Positions 7,837 to 15,949 of a DNA stretch of 38,388 bases are shown here, piece by piece. Location: the NCBI GenBank assembly GCA_039934455.1, contig JBDTMF010000012.1, positions 1 to 38,388 on the forward strand. Reading direction: 5' to 3'. Numbering within the stretch: position 1 is the first letter of the stretch; every line of letters begins with the position of its first letter. The stretch is from DASQFQ01 sp039934455 (GTDB lineage Bacteria > Actinomycetota > Thermoleophilia > Solirubrobacterales > Solirubrobacteraceae). Below the pieces are notes generated by a model. That model searched no databases. It worked only from the letters and a program-made list of their open reading frames with translations, and was not told the origin of the DNA. The position numbers and the translations under genes are program-made.

Positions 7837-8049
7837 CAGCTCAACAACATCCGCTCCTCCACCTCCGAGGTGCTGGTGCGGCTCGTGCCCCACCGGCAGC
7901 TCTCGCTCGACCAGGCGCTGGAGTTCCTGCGCGAGGACGAGTGTGTCGAGGTGACCCCTGAGCGGGTGCGGCTGCGCAAGGCCGTGCTGGCGAAGACGGA
8001 CCGCGTCAAGGCCGGCCGCCGGTCACGCGCGAACGCCGCTCCCGTCTGA
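7837..8049 (+). pseudogene. typA: 3' remnant of typA/bipA (ribosome-associated GTPase)
   Basis: Seventy codons ending in TGA at 8047-8049 encode the C-terminal end of TypA/BipA. The recognisable pieces are LNNIRSSTSEVLVRLVP, LSLDQALEFLREDECVEV and VTPERVRLRKAVL, which match the family's last domain in order. The frame is closed by TAA at 7834-7836 immediately upstream, with no start codon, so more than 500 residues of the GTPase are missing. Between the GNAT stop and this TAA the same frame encodes a short hydrophobic stretch (WVLAATYLAGAVVSMLRP), possibly the tail of another lost membrane protein. A complete typA copy is expected elsewhere in the genome; this is a scrap left by deletion or by a duplication. 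Confidence 0.8.
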
Positions 8050-8063
8050 GGTTCGGTCTCCGC

Positions 8064-8093
8064 CGGCGTTCGCGACGCCGACCGCGAACGCCG
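8064..8093. terminator. GC-rich hairpin between convergent units
   Basis: CGGCGTTCGCG and CGCGAACGCCG form a perfect 11-bp stem with an 8-base loop. It lies between the typA remnant and the convergent STAS gene, which is where a bidirectional terminator would sit. There is no U-tract, as is common in high-GC actinobacteria. Confidence 0.55.
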
Positions 8094-8105
8094 ACTTCAA
8101 CGCCT

Positions 8106-8438
8106 CTAGGGGTCCCGGAAGGCGATCATGTCGTCCAGGCTCGTGAGGTCGAAGATGCGCTGGACCTCCGGGCGCGCCTTCACGACCACGAGCCGGAAGC
8201 CGTCGGTCTTCGAGCGGGCGTTCTCGTCCAGCAGCACGGAGATGCCGCTCGACGCGAAGAACGAGCACTCGGACAGGTCGATCACGAGCTCCGCGTAGCC
8301 TGGCTCGAGCGCGGCGATCGCGGCGATCAGGTCGGGGGCGGTGGCGACGTCGAGCTCGCCCTTGATCGCGATGGTGGCGAGCGGCCCGTTGCGATCCGTG
8401 CGGATCGCGAACTCAGGTGCCTCGAAGGTGTCGGTCAA
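8106..8438 (-). CDS. STAS-domain anti-sigma factor antagonist
   Basis: 110 residues forming a single STAS domain of the SpoIIAA/RsbV type: AIKGELDVATAPDLIAAI, LVIDLSECSFFASSGISVLL and RLVVVKARPEVQRIFDLT. Ser64 in FASSGI is the residue that the cognate anti-sigma kinase would phosphorylate. The unphosphorylated form would bind the anti-sigma factor and free a SigB/SigF-type sigma factor. The start is a TTG at 8438 that overlaps the stop of the PP2C gene (TTGA), so synthesis of the antagonist is tied to its likely activating phosphatase. The kinase/anti-sigma partner is not in this window. Confidence 0.88.
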   Translation of the reverse strand: MTDTFEAPEFAIRTDRNGPLATIAIKGELDVATAPDLIAAIAALEPGYAELVIDLSECSFFASSGISVLLDENARSKTDGFRLVVVKARPEVQRIFDLTSLDDMIAFRDP

Positions 8439-9283
8439 GTCGGCTGCACCCGGGCGGCGACGATACAGAGGTCGTCGCCCATCTCCTGGCCGACGTGCGC
8501 GTACACGTCGGACAGCAGCCGGCGGACCACCGCAGCGGGATCCGAGCCGGCCAGCTCCCGGAGCGCCGCCGAGACGCGGTGCTCGCCGAACAGCTCGCGG
8601 CGGGGCCGGTGCGCCTCGGTGACGCCGTCGGTATAGAGCAGCAGCCCCGCCCCGGGGTCGAGCGCCGCCCGGCCGGCATCACAGGAGAGGGACGGGGTCA
8701 CGCCGAGCGGCGGCGACGACCGCGCGCCGTTGAGCGTCTCCCCGGTGTCGAGCCGCAGCGGCGGCGGGTGCCCGGCCGACGCCCACGCCAGCCGGCCCTC
8801 GCGCGGGTGCACGACCGCGACAACGGCGGTCACGAAGCTCGAGGAGATGCCGATGCGCTCGACCAGCACCTGGTTGGAGAACTCGAGCAGCTGGCGCGGG
8901 TCGTCGACGAAGGCGGCGAACGTCGCGAGCGCCGTGCGGACGAAGGTCGCCCGCCGGGCCGCCTCGATGCCCTTCCCCGAGACGTCGCCCACGGCGAGCA
9001 CCGTCGAGTCGTCGTCGGGGCCCGGCGCGACCAGGTAGAAGTCGCCGGCCACACCGTCGACCGACGGTGCGAAGGCGCACTCGAAGTCGAGGCCCGGGCG
9101 CGCAGGATGCTCGGCCGGCGCAAGGACGTCGCGCATCGCCTGGAGGTCGCGCAGCTCGACGTCGCGGTCGAGCGCCTCGCCGACCAGCTGGGTGATACGC
9201 CCGTCCCGGACCTCGACGCGCGCGGTGAGCTCCGCGATCTCGCGTTGCAGGCCGGCGATCTTTGCGCGCTCCTCCTGACTCAC
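8435..9283 (-). CDS. PP2C-family (SpoIIE/RsbU-like) serine phosphatase
   Basis: 282 residues from a GTG at 9283. Residues 1-50 form a charged helix (EERAKIAGLQREIAELTARV), probably a coiled-coil signalling or dimer segment, without a PAS or GAF sensor. The rest is a manganese-dependent PP2C domain: VDGVAGDFYLV and VLAVGDVSGKGIEAA hold the first metal aspartates, YTDGVTEAHRP the middle one, and GDDLCIVAARV the C-terminal Asp. Its expected job is to dephosphorylate the STAS antagonist encoded by the overlapping downstream gene and so switch on a stress sigma factor. A SigF-like promoter lies at 9296-9323, suggesting positive feedback. The start has no clear Shine-Dalgarno, consistent with a very short leader. 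Confidence 0.9.
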   Translation of the reverse strand: MSQEERAKIAGLQREIAELTARVEVRDGRITQLVGEALDRDVELRDLQAMRDVLAPAEHPARPGLDFECAFAPSVDGVAGDFYLVAPGPDDDSTVLAVGDVSGKGIEAARRATFVRTALATFAAFVDDPRQLLEFSNQVLVERIGISSSFVTAVVAVVHPREGRLAWASAGHPPPLRLDTGETLNGARSSPPLGVTPSLSCDAGRAALDPGAGLLLYTDGVTEAHRPRRELFGEHRVSAALRELAGSDPAAVVRRLLSDVYAHVGQEMGDDLCIVAARVQPT

Positions 9284-9295
9284 CGCGCGGCGATA

Positions 9296-9323
9296 TTACC
9301 CTCAGATCGGGTGGTGCCGAACC
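9296..9323 (-). promoter_or_regulatory. SigF/SigB-like promoter candidate for the PP2C-STAS pair
   Basis: On the minus strand GGTTC (9323-9319) and GGGTAA (9301-9296) are separated by 17 bases. The actinobacterial SigF consensus as I know it is GGWWT, 16-17 bases, GGGTAY, so four of five and five of six positions match. The -10 ends 12 bases before the PP2C GTG. Auto-activation by the sigma factor this module controls is inference. Confidence 0.45.
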
Positions 9324-9427
9324 CCGTCTTGGACGGTCTCGATCTGGCGCAACCGCATCGCGGCGTCGACGTCGGCCCGAACGATCACCAGCGCCGAACA
9401 CGGCCGGGGCCGCCTCGCGGCGCTCAT
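9302..9427 (-). CDS. Small ORF coupled to the GT39 gene (41 aa)
   Basis: A 41-residue frame starts at ATG 9427, overlapping the GT39 stop by four bases (ATGA), and ends at TGA 9302. It contains a short hydrophobic strand (CSALVIVRADVDAAM) and no domain I recognise. The coupling arrangement is the only positive evidence. The SigF-like promoter for the next gene overlaps its 3' end, so the frame may simply be chance. Confidence 0.25.
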   Translation of the reverse strand: MSAARRPRPCSALVIVRADVDAAMRLRQIETVQDGVRHHPI

Positions 9428-11367
9428 GACCGCAGCGCCTTCGCCTGGTCGGCGCAGTCGTAGAGCCCGCTGACGGAGCTGACGGCGCGGCAGGTGCTCG
9501 CGACCTTGGCCATCACGTCGGAGCTCCCGACGCGGCTGTCGCCGCCCGGCCCGCCACCGTCGCCGGTGGTCAGGACGTAGCGGATCTCGCCGGATGCGAC
9601 GCGGTCGGCCAGCCAGGCCGCGGTGACCTGGCTCTCGCGGCCGGAGAATCCGCCGATCGCGACCACGTCGGCGCCCGAGTTGATGATCGTCGTGGCCGCG
9701 CCGCCGTTCTGGCTCGACACCGCGAGTGTGCCGCCGCCGTGGGCCTTGATGTAGCTGAGCGCGGAGGTGATCGAGCGGCTGTCGCCGCCGCCCAGCCCGC
9801 CGCCGGGGCCTCCGGCGCCGGGCGTTTTCTGTGCGGGGCCGCTGCCGTTGGTGCCGCCGGCGCCGGGTGCCGTGCCGCCGGGAATGGCGCCCGCGGGGAA
9901 CGTGCCGTTGCTGGAGTGCCCGAGCGTCTGCACCGCCCACGCCGCGGGCGCGACGAACAGGACGGCCAGGCCAACGGCGAGGCTCGTGCGCAGATGGCGC
10001 CCGCCCAGGAGCACGAGCGCGCCCGCGGCGAGCACGCCGGCGGTGACGAGCAGCGGCGGCAGCCAGGTGAGCTGCCCCGGGTTGTTGTGGAGCACGGCGA
10101 GCGTCGTCACCACGCCGCCGGCGATCGCGAGCGGCGCGATCACGCGGGCGGGCAGCCCGCCGCGCAGCACCTGGCCGACACCGGCGCCCACCAGCATCGC
10201 CGCGAACGGCGCGAGCTGAGACACGTAGTAGGGGTGGAAGATGCCCGACGCGGCGCTGAACGCCACGGCGCAGGTGAGGGCGGCGCCGCCGACCACGATC
10301 AGCCAGCCCGTGCGCTCGTCCGCGCGGCGCAGCCGGCTCGCGATCGCGACGCCGAGCCCGGCGACGAGGGCGAAGCCCAGCAGCCAGCCCGCCTGCCCGC
10401 CGAGCGAGGAGTCGAGCAGCCGCAGCACGCCCGCAGGGCCGCCGAACGGGCCGCCACCCGTGGCCGCGCCCGCGCCGCCGCCGCCGAACGCCTGCGGGCC
10501 GCCGGCCTGGCCGCTGAGGCGGCCGAGGCCGTTGTAGCCGAAGATCAGGTTGAGGATCGAGTTGTCGCTCGTGCCCGAGACCCACGGGCGGTCGGCCGCG
10601 GGGGTGAGCGCGACGAGCAGCGGCCACGCGCCGCCGACCGCGACCATCGCCGCGCCGCCGGCCAGCAGCTGGCGCAGCGCGGCGAGCCGCCCGCGCGGGG
10701 CGATCCACAGCCAGGCCGCGACGATCCCCGGCACGACCAGCAGCGCCGCCGCCATCTTCGCCTCGAAGCCGAGGCCCACACAGACGCCCGCGAGCACGAT
10801 CCAGCGCGTGCGCCCGTCCTGCAGCCCGCGGACCGTCGCCCACAGGGCACCCACGCAGGACAGGATCAGCAGCGCGTCGGGGTTGTTGTGGCGCGAGATC
10901 GCGACCGCGATCGGTGTCGTCGCCAGCGCGAGGCCGGCGACGAAGCCGGCCGGGCGTCCCCACCGCCGGCGCGTGAGGTCGTAGACGAGCGCGACCGTCG
11001 CGACGCCCATCAGCGCCTGCGGCACGAGCAGGCTGAGCGAGTGGAAGCCGAACACCTTGACGAACGCGACCTGCACCCACGAGCTGAGCGGCGGCTTGTC
11101 GACGGTCATCACGCCCGCGGCGTCGAACGAGCCGTAGAGGAACGCGTGCCAGCTGGAGCTCATCGAGCGAACCGCGGCGCTGTAGTACTCGTTGGCCCAG
11201 CCGTTCTCGGACAGGCCCCACAGGTTCAGGACGCCCGCGATGAGCAGGAGCAGGGCCAGCTCGGGCCGCGGGCGGGCGAGCGCGCGCCGCCGCGGCGTCG
11301 CGGCGGCGGAGCCTCGCGGGGCAGGAGCGGCGGGCGTGGGGCGTGCGAGCAGGGAGGTCGCGTTCAT
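9424..11367 (-). CDS. Glycosyltransferase family 39 (PMT/ArnT-like) membrane protein
   Basis: 647 residues. A short proline/alanine-rich cytoplasmic tail leads into about a dozen membrane helices. The first loop has WANEYYSAAVRSM and the family's VDKPPLSSWVQ, where an acidic residue is used for catalysis in PMT/ArnT enzymes, and SRHNNPDALL follows. Such enzymes transfer a sugar from a polyprenyl-phosphate donor to protein or lipid on the outer face of the membrane. After the last helix comes a glycine/proline-rich linker (about residues 500-530) and an exported domain with VVAIGGFSGRES and EIRYVLTTGDGG, common in actinobacterial members. It is flanked by the PP2C and TetR genes, which give no clue to the acceptor. 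Confidence 0.88.
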   Translation of the reverse strand: MNATSLLARPTPAAPAPRGSAAATPRRRALARPRPELALLLLIAGVLNLWGLSENGWANEYYSAAVRSMSSSWHAFLYGSFDAAGVMTVDKPPLSSWVQVAFVKVFGFHSLSLLVPQALMGVATVALVYDLTRRRWGRPAGFVAGLALATTPIAVAISRHNNPDALLILSCVGALWATVRGLQDGRTRWIVLAGVCVGLGFEAKMAAALLVVPGIVAAWLWIAPRGRLAALRQLLAGGAAMVAVGGAWPLLVALTPAADRPWVSGTSDNSILNLIFGYNGLGRLSGQAGGPQAFGGGGAGAATGGGPFGGPAGVLRLLDSSLGGQAGWLLGFALVAGLGVAIASRLRRADERTGWLIVVGGAALTCAVAFSAASGIFHPYYVSQLAPFAAMLVGAGVGQVLRGGLPARVIAPLAIAGGVVTTLAVLHNNPGQLTWLPPLLVTAGVLAAGALVLLGGRHLRTSLAVGLAVLFVAPAAWAVQTLGHSSNGTFPAGAIPGGTAPGAGGTNGSGPAQKTPGAGGPGGGLGGGDSRSITSALSYIKAHGGGTLAVSSQNGGAATTIINSGADVVAIGGFSGRESQVTAAWLADRVASGEIRYVLTTGDGGGPGGDSRVGSSDVMAKVASTCRAVSSVSGLYDCADQAKALRS

Positions 11368-11470
11368 GGCCGCAGCTTCGGCGCTCCCGCTGTGAGCAGA
11401 TCGAGGCGAGCCTGGGAGAAAGCTGAGAGCGAGCCGCCGCTCAGGCTCCGCCCCGGCCGGCTCGCGTTCG

Positions 11471-12088
11471 TCAGCGCAGAGCGCTGATCCCGCCGTCGAT
11501 GAACAGCAGCGCGCGGTCGACGACGGCGAGCGCCTCGGCTGGCTCCGCCGTCTCGTGGTCCTCGCCGAGCACCTCGAACACCGTCAGCGTGGCGGCCGCG
11601 GCCATCCGCGGCTCGAGGTCGCCCGGCGGCACGCCCAGGTCGCGGGCGATGGCGGCGGCGATGACCTGCCGCGCCCGCAGCGTGAAGCGGTGCTCGTAGG
11701 CGCGCAGGTCGTCGTCGGCGCGGATCACCCGGTGCCGGGTCTGGCGCTGGATCGCGCTCACGTCGCCGTCCTCGAGCCAGGACCCGATCCAGGCGCGCAG
11801 CGCGGCCACCGCCGTCTCCTCGGCCGGGCGGTCGCGCATCCGCGCCTCGAGCGCATCGAACTCCGCGTCGACATCGGGGAACGCGAGGTCCTCCTTGTGC
11901 GGGAAGTAGGCCGAGACGGTGCGCGGGGAGACGTCGGCGGCCTCGGCGATCTGCGGGATCGTCGTCTCCTGGAAGCCCTGGCGGTCGAACAGCTCGAGCG
12001 CCACGCGCGCGATCGTCTCGCGCGTCCGCTGCCGCTTGCGCTCGCGCAGGCCTGCGGGCTCCCCCTCGGAGATCTGCATATCCTGCAT
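11471..12088 (-). CDS. TetR-family transcriptional regulator
   Basis: 205 residues. The N-terminal helix-turn-helix is clear: TRETIARVALELFDRQGF, then TTIPQIAEAADVSPRTVSAY and FPHKEDL (about residues 22-68). The remainder is an alpha-helical ligand domain of the type seen in exporter repressors. The ATG at 12088 gives MQDMQISEGEPAG; an in-frame ATG at 12079 is equally plausible, and neither has a good Shine-Dalgarno. It is divergent from an MMPL transporter, with a 32-bp palindrome starting two bases upstream of its own start codon. Classical inference: it represses both itself and the transporter until a lipid-like or drug-like ligand binds. Confidence 0.9.
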   Translation of the reverse strand: MQDMQISEGEPAGLRERKRQRTRETIARVALELFDRQGFQETTIPQIAEAADVSPRTVSAYFPHKEDLAFPDVDAEFDALEARMRDRPAEETAVAALRAWIGSWLEDGDVSAIQRQTRHRVIRADDDLRAYEHRFTLRARQVIAAAIARDLGVPPGDLEPRMAAAATLTVFEVLGEDHETAEPAEALAVVDRALLFIDGGISALR

Positions 12089-12090
12089 TG

Positions 12091-12122
12091 TTGCAGATCA
12101 TGCAAACTTGCATGATCTGCAA
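12091..12122. promoter_or_regulatory. TetR operator: 15-bp perfect inverted repeat
   Basis: TTGCAGATCATGCAA at 12091-12105 is repeated in inverted orientation as TTGCATGATCTGCAA at 12108-12122, with AC between. It abuts the TetR start codon and lies about 40 bases before the MMPL ATG. Further TGCA half-sites continue into the TetR gene (12074-12087). The block is strikingly AT-rich for this genome. Size and place fit an operator bound by two TetR dimers. Confidence 0.85.
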
Positions 12123-12164
12123 TAATTCGCCGCCGTCAGTCCGTCACACAGCGTTCGGAGAACC

Positions 12165-14345
12165 ATGTCGTCCTTGCTCGCGCGGCTCGCCCGCACCCTC
12201 ACGCATCACTGGAAGCGCGGTCTGGCCGGCGCCGTGGTCGTCGTCGTGCTCCTCGGTGTCGCGGCCGGCGCCGGCGGCCAGGCGGCCGACGACTTCAACA
12301 TCCCGGGCACGGAGTCCCAGCAGGCGCTCGACCTCTTCAAGAAGCACAGCCCCGCCTTCGCGGGCGCCGACTCGACGCTGGTCTTCACCGTCGCGCAGGG
12401 CAAGATCTCCGACCCCGGGCCGCGCGCCGCGGTCACCGGAGCGCTCGACAAGGTCCGCACCCTCAAGGGCGTCCAGGTCGTCGAGGACCCGTTCGCCAAG
12501 GGCGGGACGCTGTCGCGCGACGGGCGCCTCGCGTCGGTCGCGGTCCGTTACTCGACCGAGCCCCAGAATCTCAAGAAGCCGGACGGCGTCGCGCTCGTCG
12601 ACGCGGCCGAGACCGGCGAGCGCAACGGTGTGACCGTCGCCGAGCGCGGCGTCGTGATCGACCTGGCCTCCGAGCAGAGCGCGCCGGTCGGCGAGCTGAT
12701 CGGCGTCGGCATCGCGATCATCCTGCTGACGCTGCTGTTCCGCTCGCTGGCGGCGATGACGGTGACGCTCGCCGGCGCGCTGATCGGCGTGGTCGTCGGC
12801 CAGATCCTGCTGGCCGCGCTGGCCAAGCCGCTCGCCCTCCCCTCGTTCGCGACGGTGATCGCGGTGATGCTCGGCCTCGGCGCGGGCATCGACTACTCGC
12901 TGCTCATCATCGCCAGGTTCCGGGAGCAGATGGCCGCCGGAGACAGCCTGCGCGACGCGTCGGCGAAGGCCGCCGCGACGTCGGGCTCCTCGGTGGTGGC
13001 GGCCGGCCTGATCGTCATGGTGGCGATCGCGGGGCTGCTCGTGATCGGCATCCCGCTGATCGGCAAGCTCGGCATCGCGGCCGCGCTGGGCGTCGGGGCC
13101 GTCGTCGTGTCCGCGCTGACGATCCTCCCGATCATGATCGGGGCGTTCGCCAAGCGCCTGGAGCCGAAGAAGGTCGCCCACACTGAGCCCTCGCGCGCCT
13201 TCGCCCGCTGGGGCGAGATCGTGACGGCGCGCCCGTGGCTCTCGATCGGCGCCGGTGTGCTGGTGCTGCTCGTGTTCGCGGCGCCCGTCACCCAGCTGCG
13301 CCTCGGTCAGCCCGATGACGGCAACCAGCCGACCTCGCGGACGCAGCGCGTCGCCTACGACGAGCTCAGCGAGGCCTTCGGCCCGGGCTCCAACGGCCCG
13401 TTCCTGCTCGCCGTCGACACGCCGAAGGGCGACGCCGGCACCAAGCAGGCGCTCGCGGGCCTGCAGAAGGCCGTGGCCGCCACGCCGGGCGTCGCCGCGG
13501 TGGCGCCCGCGACGCTGAGCCGCGACGGTGAGATGGCGACGATCATCGCGGTCCCGACCACCGCGCCCCAGGACGCGAAGACGAGCGACCTGCTCGCGCG
13601 CCTGCGCACCGACGTGATCCCGAAGGCGACCAGCGACACGAAGCTGAAGGTCTACGTCGGCGGCCAGACTCCGGGCTTCGAGGACTTCTCCGACAAGGTC
13701 GCCTCGCGCCTGCCGCTGTTCATCGCGGTGGTGATCGGCCTGTCGGTGCTGCTGCTGATCGCCGCGTTCCGCTCGCTGTGGATCCCGCTCGTCTCGGCGA
13801 TCTTCAACCTGCTGTCGGTGGGCGCCGCCTACGGCGTCGTCGTCGCCGTCTTCCAGGAGGGCGTCGGCGCGAGCGTGATCGGCGTCGACAGCGGCGTCCC
13901 GATCGTGTCGTTCATCCCGGTGATGCTGTTCGCGATCCTGTTCGGGCTGAGCATGGACTACAACGTCTTCCTGCTCTCGCGGATCCACGAGGCCTACAAC
14001 GAGGGTGACGCCCCCCGCACGAGCGTGATCCACGGCCTGTCCCGGATCGGCAAGGTCGTCCTGTTCGCCGGCCTGATCATGGCCGCGGTGTTCACGTCCT
14101 TCGTGACCCAGCCGGACGTGATCGGGAAGATGTTCGGCGTCGGCCTCGGCCTCTCGATCCTGATCGATGTCCTGATCGTGCGCATGGTGATCGCCCCCGC
14201 GGTCGTGACGCTGCTCGGCGACCGCGCGTGGTGGCTGCCGGCCTGGCTCGATCGCATCCTCCCCAACGTCTCGCTCGAGGGCCATCTCGTCCAGGGGCTG
14301 GACGAGAAGGCCGCGGAGGAGGAGCGGGCCAAGGTCACCGCCTGA
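12165..14345 (+). CDS. MMPL/RND-superfamily transporter
   Basis: 726 residues, the usual size for an actinobacterial MMPL exporter. One N-terminal helix (AVVVVVLLGVAAGAG) is followed by an extracytoplasmic domain (about residues 35-180), then five helices containing GLGAGIDYSLLIIARFREQM. A second extracytoplasmic domain follows, and a second helix bundle with FGLSMDYNVFLLSRIHEAYN. The paired DY motifs are the proton-relay residues of the family. It would export lipids or hydrophobic compounds using the proton gradient. GGAG lies six bases before the ATG. The divergent TetR regulator and the 32-bp palindrome indicate ligand-inducible expression. The C-terminus is a short charged tail. Confidence 0.93.
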   Translation: MSSLLARLARTLTHHWKRGLAGAVVVVVLLGVAAGAGGQAADDFNIPGTESQQALDLFKKHSPAFAGADSTLVFTVAQGKISDPGPRAAVTGALDKVRTLKGVQVVEDPFAKGGTLSRDGRLASVAVRYSTEPQNLKKPDGVALVDAAETGERNGVTVAERGVVIDLASEQSAPVGELIGVGIAIILLTLLFRSLAAMTVTLAGALIGVVVGQILLAALAKPLALPSFATVIAVMLGLGAGIDYSLLIIARFREQMAAGDSLRDASAKAAATSGSSVVAAGLIVMVAIAGLLVIGIPLIGKLGIAAALGVGAVVVSALTILPIMIGAFAKRLEPKKVAHTEPSRAFARWGEIVTARPWLSIGAGVLVLLVFAAPVTQLRLGQPDDGNQPTSRTQRVAYDELSEAFGPGSNGPFLLAVDTPKGDAGTKQALAGLQKAVAATPGVAAVAPATLSRDGEMATIIAVPTTAPQDAKTSDLLARLRTDVIPKATSDTKLKVYVGGQTPGFEDFSDKVASRLPLFIAVVIGLSVLLLIAAFRSLWIPLVSAIFNLLSVGAAYGVVVAVFQEGVGASVIGVDSGVPIVSFIPVMLFAILFGLSMDYNVFLLSRIHEAYNEGDAPRTSVIHGLSRIGKVVLFAGLIMAAVFTSFVTQPDVIGKMFGVGLGLSILIDVLIVRMVIAPAVVTLLGDRAWWLPAWLDRILPNVSLEGHLVQGLDEKAAEEERAKVTA

Positions 14346-14383
14346 GGCGGCGGCCAGTCGACCGCGTTGAGGTCCCGCCTCAG
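14342..14383. terminator. Inverted repeat between convergent MMPL and GH51 genes
   Basis: CTGAGGCGG (14342-14350) pairs perfectly with CCGCCTCAG (14375-14383) across a 24-base loop. It begins at the MMPL stop codon and lies in the 80-base convergent gap. The long loop and the absence of a U-tract make this a modest terminator candidate. Confidence 0.35.
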
Positions 14384-14425
14384 CGTCCCTGCTCCTTCAG
14401 CGTCGTGGACCGGGGCGCACCACCG

Positions 14426-15949
14426 TCACGCCAGGGATCCGCCCGTCAGTCGCAGGACGTTCCACGACCGCGGCGCCAGCTCCGCGCGCAGGCGGTCGCC
14501 GTCGACCGTCGCGCCGGTCCCGGCCGCGGGCGCGACGCGGTCGGGGTGCTCGGCGGTGTTCGTCGCGTCGAGGTCGTCGTCGGTGAGCACGATGTGCTCG
14601 GCCAGCCGCACGCCGTCGAGCTCGCGCAGGACGACCTCCAGCGGCAGCGCGTCGCCCGAGCGGTTGACGGCGAACAGCGTCAGCGCGCCGCCCGCCTCGT
14701 CGAGGACCGCGGTGGCCTCGAGCGCCGCGACCGCTCCCTCGCCGTCGACCTCGTAGGTCGGGCCGTCCGGCTGCACGCGCAGCACCGTCCCGCGGCCGAA
14801 GCGCGAGGCGTGCATGAACGGGTAGAAGCTCGTCTGCCGCCAGGCCGGGCCGCCGTCGAGCGTACGCATCGGCGGAATGACGTTGACGAGCTGCGCCAGG
14901 CACCCGATCCGCACGCGGTCGGCATGGCGGAGCAGGGTGATCAGCAGGCAGCCGACGACGAGCGCGTCGGCGACCGACTGGTCGTCCTCGGCAAGCGGCG
15001 GCGCCTGCTTGAACGGGCCGGTGACGTCCGTGTGGTGCGGGTTGGCCTGCTGGTGCCAGACGTTCCACTCGTCGACGCTGAGCCCGAGCCGCTTGCGGCT
15101 GCGCTTGCGCCCCGCCACGGCGTCGGCGGTCGCGACGATCGTGCCGATCATGCGCTCGAGGTCGAGCGAGCAGGCGAGGTAGGCGTCGAGGTCCGGGTAG
15201 TCCGCCGGGTCGTAGTAGGTGTGCAGCGAGACGTAGTCGGCGACGTCCCACGCGAGGTCGAGCACCGTGTCCTCCCAGGTGCCGAACGTGGGCATCGAGG
15301 AGTTCGAGCTGCCGACGACGCAGAGCTCGATCGAGGGGTCGACGAGGCGCATCGCCTTGCCGGCCTCGGCGGCGATCCGCCCGTACTCGACGGCGGTCTT
15401 CTGGCCCACCTGCCACGGGCCGTCCATCTCGTTGCCCAGGCACCACAGCTTCACGCCATGGGGATCGGCGTGACCGTTCTCCACGCGCAAGTCGGCGTAG
15501 CGGCTGCCCGCGGGCGAGTTGCAGTACTCGACGAGGCCGCGGGCCGCGTCGATGCCGCGGGTGCCGAGGTTGACGGCGAGCATCGGCTCGGTGCCCGCCT
15601 TGCGGGACCACTGCATGAACTCGTCGGTGCCGACCTCGTTGGGCTCGATCGAGCGCCACGCGAGGTCGAGGCGGGCTGGCCGCTGCGAGCGCGGGCCGAC
15701 GCCGTCCTCCCAGTCGTAGGCGGACACGAAGTTGCCGCCGGGATAACGGACGACCGTGACGCCGAGCTCGCGCGTGAGCTCGAGCACGTCGCCGCGGAAG
15801 CCGTCCTCGTCGGCGGTCGGATGACCGGGCTCGTAGATGCCGCCGTAGACGGCACGCCCCATGTGCTCGACGAAGGAGCCGAACAGTCGCTCGTCGACCT
15901 CGGCCACGGCGAACGCCGGGTCGAGCACGATGCGCGCGCCGGCGCTCAT
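14426..15949 (-). CDS. GH51 alpha-L-arabinofuranosidase
   Basis: 507 residues from ATG 15949, overlapping the permease stop (ATGA); the frame is also open upstream but only as a shadow of the permease. The (beta/alpha)8 barrel holds Glu174 in CLGNEMDGPW (acid/base) and Glu294 in LSVDEWNVWH (nucleophile), at almost the same positions as in characterised GH51 enzymes. VRYPGGNFVSAYDWEDGVG and SLHTYYDP are further family landmarks. A C-terminal beta-sandwich ends the protein. No signal peptide is present, so it releases arabinose from short arabino-oligosaccharides inside the cell, which requires an importer. It is the last gene of the sugar ABC operon, whose inner permease gene is destroyed, so the supply route may be lost. 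Confidence 0.95.
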   Translation of the reverse strand: MSAGARIVLDPAFAVAEVDERLFGSFVEHMGRAVYGGIYEPGHPTADEDGFRGDVLELTRELGVTVVRYPGGNFVSAYDWEDGVGPRSQRPARLDLAWRSIEPNEVGTDEFMQWSRKAGTEPMLAVNLGTRGIDAARGLVEYCNSPAGSRYADLRVENGHADPHGVKLWCLGNEMDGPWQVGQKTAVEYGRIAAEAGKAMRLVDPSIELCVVGSSNSSMPTFGTWEDTVLDLAWDVADYVSLHTYYDPADYPDLDAYLACSLDLERMIGTIVATADAVAGRKRSRKRLGLSVDEWNVWHQQANPHHTDVTGPFKQAPPLAEDDQSVADALVVGCLLITLLRHADRVRIGCLAQLVNVIPPMRTLDGGPAWRQTSFYPFMHASRFGRGTVLRVQPDGPTYEVDGEGAVAALEATAVLDEAGGALTLFAVNRSGDALPLEVVLRELDGVRLAEHIVLTDDDLDATNTAEHPDRVAPAAGTGATVDGDRLRAELAPRSWNVLRLTGGSLA

